Source: Verrucomicrobiota bacterium
GTDB taxonomy: Bacteria; Verrucomicrobiota; Verrucomicrobiia; Opitutales; Opitutaceae
DNA: 13,912 bases
Assembly: GCA_030916665.1 (NCBI GenBank)
Contig: JAUPWC010000442.1
Location: 1 to 13,912, forward strand
Reading direction: 5' to 3'
Part shown: positions 1-5,254 of the stretch, in pieces
Position numbering within the stretch: position 1 is the stretch's first letter
How the letters are laid out: each line of letters opens with the position of its first letter
Program-made: the position numbers and the translations under genes
Notes under the pieces: generated by a model
The model's input: only the letters and a program-made list of their open reading frames with translations
Database searches by the model: none
Told to the model about the DNA's origin: nothing

Positions 1-760
1 AGATGAAGTTGCGCGGCGTGATCTCGTTGCGGAACGACTTGCCGACCTGCGCGATGCCGAAGGGCAGCTTCACGCGCGTGGTGTCCACGACGTTCTTGAA
101 GTCCACGAACATGCCCTGCGCGGTCTCGGGGCGGAGGTAGGCGACGGACGAGGCGTCGCTCATGGCGCCGACATTGGTCTGGAACATCATGTTGAACGCG
201 CGTGGGGCGGTCAGGGAGCCGGCCTCGCCGGTGGCGGGCGAGGGGATGAGCGGGATCTCGGCCTCGGCGGCCTCGGTGAAGTCCTTGACGACGACCGGCG
301 CGAGGGCGCCCTGGAGGGCCTTCTTGCGCTTGAACGATTCGGCGGCCTCTTGAAGTTCGGCGGCGGTGCGCTCGCTCTCGAGGGCGGACACGTAACCGGC
401 GACCTTGCCGTCCACCACAACCGGCGACCAGAAGAGCTGGTCGGCGCGGTAGCGCTGCTTGCTCACCTTGCAGTCCACGAGCGGGTCGGAGAAACCGGCG
501 ACGTGACCGGACGCCTCCCAGACCTTGGGGTGCATGATGATGGAGGTCTCGATGCCGACGACGTCGTCGCGGCGGTGCACCATGTCGCGCCACCAGCAGT
601 CGCGGATGTTGCGCTTGAGCTCCACGCCGAGCGGGCCGTAGTCGAAGAAGCCGTTGAGGCCGCCGTAGATTTCGGACGACTGGTAGATGAAGCCGCGGCG
701 CTTCGCGAGCGACACGAGGGCTTCCATGAGATTCGGGTTTTCGGCGGAGGGAGTGGACAT
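1..760 (-). CDS. glyS: Glycyl-tRNA synthetase, N-terminal half (cut by left edge)
   Basis: Attaches glycine to tRNA-Gly in the cytoplasm; this is the single-chain dimeric class II type, not the alpha/beta GlyQ/GlyS tetramer. Only 253 codons are visible, about half of the usual 460-510 residues. Reading from the ATG at 760, the N-terminal region has the family-typical [19 protein letters not shown] (residues 33-51), then [12 protein letters not shown] (210-221) and class II motif 2, [11 protein letters not shown] (243-253), at the window edge. Motif 3 and the anticodon-binding domain lie outside. Residues about 100-195 form a charged insertion between these blocks, as in other members of the family. 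The ATG is preceded by TTACCACC with no Shine-Dalgarno sequence; the conserved N-terminus begins soon after it, so the start is well supported. The 172 bp between it and the next minus-strand gene carry a palindromic repeat. Confidence 0.96.
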   Translation of the reverse strand, partial: MSTPSAENPNLMEALVSLAKRRGFIYQSSEIYGGLNGFFDYGPLGVELKRNIRDCWWRDMVHRRDDVVGIETSIIMHPKVWEASGHVAGFSDPLVDCKVSKQRYRADQLFWSPVVVDGKVAGYVSALESERTAAELQEAAESFKRKKALQGALAPVVVKDFTEAAEAEIPLIPSPATGEAGSLTAPRAFNMMFQTNVGAMSDASSVAYLRPETAQGMFVDFKNVVDTTRVKLPFGIAQVGKSFRNEITPRNFI

Positions 761-863
761 GGTGGTAAGGATCGCCCCCAACTGGATGTGGGGAGCAGCG
801 GGCCAGCAAAAAGAGCGGCCGGGGGCCGGTCAAGGCTCGGGGCGGGCAGGGGTTAGGTCTGGT

Positions 864-921
864 TGTAGCGGCGGTCTGTGACCGCCGACGCGGGGAACGG
901 CGCTCATAGAGCGCCGCTACA
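864..921. repeat. Paired palindromic REP-like element, GTAG-foot family
   Basis: Two 24-bp arms in inverted orientation (864-887 and 898-921) around a 10-bp spacer. Each arm is a foot TGTAG followed by its own hairpin. Left arm: stem CGGCGGTC with GACCGCCG, loop TGT. Right arm, read on the minus strand: stem CGGCGCTC with GAGCGCCG, loop TAT. The stem difference is compensated on both sides, so each hairpin stays perfect. The same family recurs at 13717-13777. It lies between glyS and the stop codon of the minus-strand gene ending at 933. A GTAG tetranucleotide beside an imperfect or perfect hairpin is the known signature of REP sequences mobilised by RAYT transposases; that assignment here is inference. 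Confidence 0.85.
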
Positions 922-932
922 GCCCACTTGGC

Positions 933-2021
933 TCACGGCCGGCGGCCGGTGATTTCGGCGAGCTTGGCGAAGAAGGCGCGTTTGCGCGGCGAACTGAGGG
1001 TCCAGTCCACCGGCACGCTCTGGAACCCGTCGGCCGGGCCCTCGCCCTTCATGCGGTAGTCGAAATAACCCCACGACGTGCCGGCGCGCAGGGCGGCGAC
1101 GAAGTTGTTCTCCGGCTTCTCGAAATCGAAGTGGTCGTCCTCGTTGAAGACAATCGGCTTGGGCGTGAACGCGGGGTTGGCCTTCGCGGCGGCGACCATC
1201 TCCGCGATACGTGCGGGTTGGTGCACGCCGTTGCCGTGGAGGAGCACGAAGTCGCTCGCGGCGACAACCTCCGGCGAGGGCAGGGCACCGCCCTTGTAGC
1301 TGGTGCTCACGAGCAGGCGCCGGCCGTCGGGCCCGGGACGTTGGGCGCGGCGGATGGCCTCGGCCACGCGGGCGGGCTGGAGCAGGGCGTGGTCGTAGTG
1401 GATGTCGCACTCGTTGTTGATCTCGAGGAGCACGTGGCGGTAACCGCGGGCGTGGAGCCAGTCCACGGTGCCGTCGATGGCGCGCGTCACCGCGGCCTCG
1501 TCGGCGAGGCGTTCGTCCTGGCCGAAATAAAACAGGCCGAGGATGACGGCCATGCCGAGTTCGTCGGCGCGGTCGAGGATGCGCTGCAAGCGTGCGAGAT
1601 ACGCGGGCCGCAGCGCGCCGTCGGGCGCGAAGGCCGAGTTTTCCCACGGCTGGCCCTTCGAGTAGCCCTCGGGGCTGCCGCCCTGCAGGTTGAGCGTGAA
1701 GGCGAGCAGGCCGTGCGCGCGCCACGCGGGCATGGCGGCGATGAATTCGGCGGTGTTGCGGTCGGGGTCCCAGCGGCCGGTGTCGGCGTAGGCCCAGCGG
1801 TCGCGCGTGGCCGGGTTGAGATCGTCGAAGACACCCTGCACGAGACGGGCATTGAACAGCAGGCCCTCGATGCGTGCGCCTTCCCAGATGCGGCCCTCGT
1901 AGGTCGGGCGGGTGTTGAGCAGGAAGTCGGCGCCGCGGATCGTGACCTCGGTGCGGCCGGCGAGAGCCGTGGAGCCGCCGGCGAGCATGGCGAAGACCAA
2001 CAGGGAAAGGGGTAGGCGCAT
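933..2021 (-). CDS. Exported TIM-barrel glycosidase-like protein (clan GH-A type)
   Basis: A 362-residue protein with a signal peptide (MRLPLSLLVFAMLAGGSTALA, residues 1-21). It probably acts on carbohydrate outside the cytoplasm; the substrate cannot be read from the sequence. Features suggesting a GH5-like clan GH-A barrel are alternating beta and helix segments, VLLEINNECD at 197-206, where Glu204 after Asn would be the acid/base, and PIVFNEDDHFD at 289-299, where Glu294 would be the nucleophile. HGNGVH (262-267) and SWGYFDYR (316-323) fit the last barrel strands. Length matches a single catalytic domain with no binding module. The ATG at 2021 is followed directly by the signal peptide and preceded by CTGCCACC, without a Shine-Dalgarno sequence. 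It sits 79 bp downstream of another exported protein on the same strand. Family assignment rests on motif spacing only. Confidence 0.72.
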   Translation of the reverse strand: MRLPLSLLVFAMLAGGSTALAGRTEVTIRGADFLLNTRPTYEGRIWEGARIEGLLFNARLVQGVFDDLNPATRDRWAYADTGRWDPDRNTAEFIAAMPAWRAHGLLAFTLNLQGGSPEGYSKGQPWENSAFAPDGALRPAYLARLQRILDRADELGMAVILGLFYFGQDERLADEAAVTRAIDGTVDWLHARGYRHVLLEINNECDIHYDHALLQPARVAEAIRRAQRPGPDGRRLLVSTSYKGGALPSPEVVAASDFVLLHGNGVHQPARIAEMVAAAKANPAFTPKPIVFNEDDHFDFEKPENNFVAALRAGTSWGYFDYRMKGEGPADGFQSVPVDWTLSSPRKRAFFAKLAEITGRRP

Positions 2022-2100
2022 GGTGGCAGGTTAGCCGCGCGCGCCGCCGGCTCAAGGCCATCTGCCTATTTGTCGTGGTCGGCGGACTGTCCCGCGCGCC

Positions 2101-2961
2101 TTACTTTTTCTCGAGGGGTGCGTCCGAGACGTCCACCACGGGCAGGGTTTCGCCCTTCATGTATTCGAGCAGCTGCAGTTCGCCCAGCCGCACGGTGGGC
2201 TTGAACTTGTCGGTGGCGTTGACCCACACCGGGCGCGGGGTGTCGCGGCCGAACTGCTGGCCGCCGATGGACAGCATGGACGGCAGCACGTTGCTGAAGC
2301 TGAAGCCCAGCGACGGGGCCGCGATGCGGGTGATCCAGAGCGGAGGCTGCCGCTTCCTCTCCAGCGCGGATTCCAGGTCGTAGGCCGCGACGATCATCAC
2401 ATACAGATCCTCGCGGGCCACGTCGTAGATGTTCTGGGCGTCGAAACTCTGCGCGGTCAGCCCCATGATGGGGGCGGTCAGCGGATTGAAGAAGTCGGAG
2501 CCCAGGCCAACCTTGGCCCCGCCGAGAAACCGGACCATCTGTCTGTGGTTGGCTTGGATCGACGGGCGCGAGGGATCGGGGCCGTAGAAGCGCTCGGCGT
2601 TCAGCGTGCCCCAGGTGTAAACCAACAGCAGCGACGGGGGCTTGGAGTCCGTTTTGGCAGGCAGGAAACCCTGCTTGGCCAGCTCGGAGGAAATCAGGTG
2701 GATCACGTCCTTGTCGTGGGGCGGTTCCGAGAATCCGGCGATGGAGGCGCCCAGATCGCGATAGCCCAGGCTGGCGGCGATGTAGTATTGGGGCTGATCC
2801 GGACTGGCCGGAGGCAGGAACTGACCGCGGCCCGACAGCTCCGTCACGGTGATGACCTCAAGATCGCGCCGACCGGTAATCAGCTCCCAGATGCCCGCGC
2901 GACTGACGGCCGGAAGCAAGACCAGGAGGGGGACAACGAACGCGGGGGTGACGCGACGCAT
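2101..2961 (-). CDS. Exported protein of unknown function, DUF4136-like features
   Basis: A 286-residue protein. The start was placed at the ATG at 2961 because a signal peptide begins there (MRRVTPAFVVPLLVLLPAVS followed by RA, cleavage near residue 22) and because the frame further upstream runs into the divergent promoter and the plus-strand gene. The mature part begins GIWELITGRRDLEVITVTEL. Residues 84-117 (KDVIHLISSELAKQGFLP, then SLLLVYTWG) resemble the part of DUF4136-type proteins where an outer helix is followed by 'D-hydrophobic-VxY'. The segment EDLYVMIVAAYDLESALERK (184-203) followed by PPLWITRIAAPSLG (207-220) is also compatible. There is no lipobox cysteine and no obvious catalytic motif. 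I do not recognise a function. The gene is transcribed divergently from the TonB-C-type gene across 139 bp. Confidence 0.8.
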   Translation of the reverse strand: MRRVTPAFVVPLLVLLPAVSRAGIWELITGRRDLEVITVTELSGRGQFLPPASPDQPQYYIAASLGYRDLGASIAGFSEPPHDKDVIHLISSELAKQGFLPAKTDSKPPSLLLVYTWGTLNAERFYGPDPSRPSIQANHRQMVRFLGGAKVGLGSDFFNPLTAPIMGLTAQSFDAQNIYDVAREDLYVMIVAAYDLESALERKRQPPLWITRIAAPSLGFSFSNVLPSMLSIGGQQFGRDTPRPVWVNATDKFKPTVRLGELQLLEYMKGETLPVVDVSDAPLEKK

Positions 2962-3016
2962 GGGGCGAAGGGTGTGCAGGGGACATGGACTCCGCAAGCC
3001 GGCCGAAGTTCCGGAG

Positions 3017-3095
3017 GCGAATGTAAAGGCGGCACCGGCGCGGCGAACTATCCCATTGCCAGAAACCGCCGCGCCGGTCACCTGTCTGCATTCGC
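3017..3095. repeat. Nested inverted repeat in a divergent promoter region
   Basis: A perfect 12-bp inverted pair, ACCGGCGCGGCG (3034-3045) and CGCCGCGCCGGT (3067-3078), is enclosed by a perfect 7-bp pair, GCGAATG (3017-3023) and CATTCGC (3089-3095). The two unpaired side segments (3024-3033 and 3079-3088) are both exactly 10 bp, so the whole is a 79-bp symmetric element with imperfect 29-bp arms. It fills most of the 139-bp space between divergent starts at 2961 (minus) and 3101 (plus), and its right edge is 5 bp from the plus-strand ATG. It could be a mobile palindromic element, an operator, or a leader hairpin. Confidence 0.7.
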
Positions 3096-3100
3096 ACCCC

Positions 3101-3814
3101 ATGAAGTCGCTTCTCCGTCTTTTCCTCCTCGTTGCAGTTGCGCTCAGCCTGTCCACGGCCCGCGCCCAGACCCCGGCCGTCCCCGGATACAAGGTCGTCG
3201 TCGAGATCACCTTCGACGAGCAGGGCCTCGCCGAGGAGGGCAAGATCGTGCAGAGCGACGACCCGAGCGGTGCGCGCGTGCTCGACCAGATCGCGCTGCG
3301 CCTGGCCGAGGAGGTCAAGCAGGCCCCGCGCACCGACAAGGACGGCAAGCCGGTCAAGTTCAAGGCCCGTGCCCCCTTCAATTTCCCGGTCGAGGGCGAC
3401 GAGGGTGCCGCGGCCAACGAGGCCCCCAAGCCCGCGCTCAAGGCGGCCCCGCTGCCGGCTTACCCGGAAAATCACGCCGCCAGCGGCACGGTTGGCGGAG
3501 CCATCGTGGAGCTGGTCATCGGCACCGACGGGGCCGTGAAGCGCGCCTCGGTGTTGCGCTCCTCGCACCCCGAGTTTGCCAACGCCGCCTTCGCCGCGGT
3601 GCAGCAGTGGCAGTTCACGCCCGCGCAGAAGGACGGTGCCGCCGTCGAGTCGCGCTGGCGCGTGGCCATCAACTTCTCGGTGGATGAAAAGGAAGCCGAC
3701 TGGATGTGGCGCGTGGCGCCCCGCCCGAGCCTCGGCGCCTTCACCGCCGTCCGCGCGAAGCTCCCGCCCGCGGCCCCGGCCGATGCGCCGGCCGCCCCGG
3801 CGGAGAAGAAGTAA
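3101..3814 (+). CDS. Exported protein with TonB C-terminal-type domain
   Basis: A 237-residue protein. The start at 3101 gives a clean signal peptide (residues 1-22, MKSLLRLFLLVAVALSLSTA then RA). Residues 118-193 form a TonB C-terminal-type domain: LPAYPENH followed by GGAIVELVIGTDGAVKRASV, then SSHPEFANAAFAAVQQWQFTPA. The region 28-97 (GYKVVVEITFDEQGLAEEG, then ALRLAEEVKQAPRT) looks like a second, diverged copy of the same fold. A short Pro/Ala tail ends the protein. Classical TonB has an N-terminal membrane anchor, a long Pro-rich spacer and a C-terminal domain; here there is no spacer and no extra membrane segment, so it is probably a periplasmic or envelope protein rather than an energy transducer for TonB-dependent receptors. 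No exbB/exbD or receptor gene is adjacent. It may be first in a three-gene plus-strand unit. Confidence 0.85.
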   Translation: MKSLLRLFLLVAVALSLSTARAQTPAVPGYKVVVEITFDEQGLAEEGKIVQSDDPSGARVLDQIALRLAEEVKQAPRTDKDGKPVKFKARAPFNFPVEGDEGAAANEAPKPALKAAPLPAYPENHAASGTVGGAIVELVIGTDGAVKRASVLRSSHPEFANAAFAAVQQWQFTPAQKDGAAVESRWRVAINFSVDEKEADWMWRVAPRPSLGAFTAVRAKLPPAAPADAPAAPAEKK

Positions 3815-3838
3815 CCCCAAGGTTGCCCCCCCACTTAG

Positions 3839-3868
3839 CGCTTGCGGGGGCGGGCGGCGGGGCAAGCG
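3839..3868. other. Short GC-rich inverted repeat, possible hairpin
   Basis: CGCTTGC (3839-3845) and GCAAGCG (3862-3868) form a perfect 7-bp inverted pair around a 16-base G-rich loop, in the 64-bp gap after the TonB-C-type gene. There is no following T-run, so a Rho-independent terminator is not supported. It may simply be a structured spacer. Confidence 0.35.
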
Positions 3869-3878
3869 TGGCGAGACC

Positions 3879-4343
3879 ATGAAAGCCTCGTTCACCGCGA
3901 AGGAATACCGCCAGCTCCTCGAGTTGGTGCATCTCGGCATGTGGACCGTCACCGCCTACCAGGGCGAGGACACCGCGGCGGCGAAGCGCTACTTCGCCCT
4001 CGATCAGCGCCTCATGGAGATGGCGACCGCGATGGGTTGCGCCGATCTGGTGGAGGAGCGCGAGGATGGCACGCTCCAGCCCGCGCCCAAGCTCGCCGAG
4101 GACGACCGCGTGCGGGAGATCCAGAGCGAGTTTCAGAACGACGTCTTCTGGCACGAGCTGGTGCAGCGCCTCGCCGACCGCGACCTCGCGGGCGAGCAGA
4201 CGAAGCGCACGATGGATACGCCCGGCGTGGAGCCGCCGCCCTCGCGCGAGGAGCACCTCAAGAAGATCGAGGACCGCTACTGGGCGGAGTTCGAGAAGAA
4301 CGACCTCGCCCACGTCGTCCTCCTGCGCGGCGGGCGGGGTTGA
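3879..4343 (+). CDS. Small acidic cytoplasmic protein of unknown function
   Basis: A 154-residue protein with no signal peptide or membrane segment. The ATG at 3879 is preceded by GGCGAGACC and begins a compact, plausible N-terminus; the frame stays open upstream but there it overlaps the previous gene. It is mostly helical and acidic. The first helix carries RQLLELVHLGMWTVTAY (11-27). The second half has DDVFWHELVQRLADRDLAGE-like spacing (FQNDVFWHELVQRLADRDLA, residues 85-104), and the C-terminus has EEHLKKIEDRYWAEFEKNDL (124-143). I have an impression of similar small proteins of about 150 residues in several phyla with 'LLELVxLGxW' near the start and 'RxWxEFExNgL' near the end, but I cannot name a family or function. 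It lies between two exported-protein genes, 64 and 81 bp away. Confidence 0.75.
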   Translation: MKASFTAKEYRQLLELVHLGMWTVTAYQGEDTAAAKRYFALDQRLMEMATAMGCADLVEEREDGTLQPAPKLAEDDRVREIQSEFQNDVFWHELVQRLADRDLAGEQTKRTMDTPGVEPPPSREEHLKKIEDRYWAEFEKNDLAHVVLLRGGRG

Positions 4344-4345
4344 AG

Positions 4346-4392
4346 GCAAATCCGCAGCAGGTCCCTGTTCGCCGGCAAAAATGCGAATTTGC
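4346..4392. other. Inverted repeat between two plus-strand genes
   Basis: GCAAATCCGCA (4346-4356) and TGCGAATTTGC (4382-4392) are inverted copies with one mismatch over 11 bp and a 25-base spacer. They occupy the 81-bp gap just after the stop codon at 4343. This could be an attenuating or RNA-stabilising hairpin or an old palindromic element. There is no clear T-run after it on the plus strand. Confidence 0.4.
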
Positions 4393-4424
4393 GGTCCGGG
4401 CGAAGGCCCGCACACTGCCCGCCC

Positions 4425-4982
4425 ATGAGAAGCATCCGCACCCTCGCCCTGTTGCTGCTCCTGCCCCTCGCGTTGTCCGCGGCGGAGCGCGTGTTGAAAG
4501 TGGACCGCAGCCGCTCCTACGTGGACGTGGACGTGAAGGCCACGGTGAACTCCTTCACGGCCCGCCTCGAGGCCTACGACCTGCGCGCCAGCGTGGACGA
4601 GAAGGACCGCCCCAAGGCGGCCGTGCTCGCGTTCCGCTTTGCCGACCTCAAGACCGGCAAGGCCGACCGCGATGCCGGGATGATCGAGTGGCTCGGCGGC
4701 AGCGAACCCACCGGCCGTTTCGAACTCGGCATCCTCGCCCTGACGCCTTCGGGCCAGGGCCAGGCCTCGGGCAACCTCACGTTTCACGGCCAGACGCACC
4801 TGGTGGAATTTCCCGTCAACGTCGTGCAGTCCGCCGACGCCCATGTGATCACGGGCGAGGTGACCCTCGACACTCGCAACTGGGGCCTGAAGACCTACCG
4901 CAAGCTCGGCGTGGTCAAGGCCGATCCCGAGGTGAAGGTGCGCTTCAAGTTCACGGGCATCCCGGGCGAGCCGGCGAAGTGA
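4425..4982 (+). CDS. Exported YceI-family protein
   Basis: A 185-residue protein with a signal peptide (MRSIRTLALLLLLPLALSAA, residues 1-20), followed by the YceI beta-barrel. Residues 21-58 (RVLKVDRSRSYVDVDVKAT then FTARLEAYDLRASVD) form the opening strands. GQASGNLTFHGQTHLVEFPV (112-131) is the central 'G.LT..G.t..v..pv' block and LDTRNWGLKTYRKLGVVKAD (148-167) is the late 'd..dwG' block. YceI proteins are lipocalin-like periplasmic proteins that can hold polyprenyl-type lipids; the physiological role is unclear. The length is typical. The start was chosen at 4425 rather than an in-frame ATG 36 bp upstream because the signal peptide begins there; upstream it has GCCCGCCC and no Shine-Dalgarno sequence. 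Confidence 0.9.
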   Translation: MRSIRTLALLLLLPLALSAAERVLKVDRSRSYVDVDVKATVNSFTARLEAYDLRASVDEKDRPKAAVLAFRFADLKTGKADRDAGMIEWLGGSEPTGRFELGILALTPSGQGQASGNLTFHGQTHLVEFPVNVVQSADAHVITGEVTLDTRNWGLKTYRKLGVVKADPEVKVRFKFTGIPGEPAK

Positions 4983-4988
4983 GAGGCG

Positions 4989-5016
4989 GGTAGGGCGAGT
5001 CGTCCCGACGAGCCGC
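4989..5016. repeat. Single-arm copy of the 'GGGCGAG' palindromic family
   Basis: This 28-bp unit matches 8178-8205 at 26 of 28 positions. The foot is TAGGGCGAG, followed by the hairpin TCGTC with GACGA around a CC loop, then GCCGC. No inverted partner was seen directly beside it, so it looks like a solo copy of the element that occurs as a pair downstream of hisIE. It starts 6 bp after the stop codon of the YceI gene and could act as a terminal hairpin for that transcript. Confidence 0.7.
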
Positions 5017-5087
5017 TCGCGCAACCAGAGCTCGCCGGCTTTTCCTTCCGCAGGGAAAAATTCCCCAGAAGCTTGCTTCGGCTTGGA

Positions 5088-5131
5088 TGTAGCCGGCCTC
5101 GCAGAGGCCGGTCCGGGGTCAGCCACCCCGG
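5088..5131. repeat. GTAG-foot hairpin plus adjacent second hairpin
   Basis: Foot TGTAG (5088-5092) is followed by a perfect 8-bp stem, CCGGCCTC (5093-5100) with GAGGCCGG (5104-5111), loop GCA. This has the same architecture as the arms at 864-921 and 13717-13777 but a different stem. Immediately after it, CCGGGGT (5113-5119) and ACCCCGG (5125-5131) form a second hairpin with loop CAGCC. The second hairpin lacks a recognisable inverted TGTAG foot, so the pair is either degenerate or two independent insertions. Confidence 0.6.
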
Positions 5132-5146
5132 CTTGACCGGGTTGGG

Positions 5147-5202
5147 TGTGGGAGCGTGCTCGCACGCGACAGGACATCGTCGCGAGCAAGCTCGCTCCCA
5201 CA
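5147..5202. repeat. Paired REP-like element, 'TGTGGGAGCG' family
   Basis: Perfect 10-bp outer arms, TGTGGGAGCG (5147-5156) and its complement (5193-5202). Each half contains its own hairpin: left stem GCGTGC with GCACGC and loop TC (5154-5167); right half, read on the minus strand, stem GCGAGC with GCTCGC and loop TT (5182-5195). Both halves end in GAC. The TT-loop half is very like the best-known Pseudomonas REP sequence. The family recurs between hisB and hisH (11431-11487). It lies in the gap between the convergent YceI and M16 peptidase genes. Confidence 0.8.
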
Positions 5203-5254
5203 AGTCGGACCAAGCGGGATGGCGCAAATCACCCGGAGCTTGCCCCAGGATTCT

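Noticed and set aside
904..2061. Alternative minus-strand frame over the glycosidase-like gene
   Set aside because: Its translation is Arg/Pro/His-rich and without signal or motifs, whereas the overlapping frame at 933-2021 has a signal peptide and a coherent barrel.
2962..3441. Upstream extension of the minus-strand gene ending at 2101
   Set aside because: It overlaps the divergent TonB-C-type gene and would bury the signal peptide that starts at 2961.
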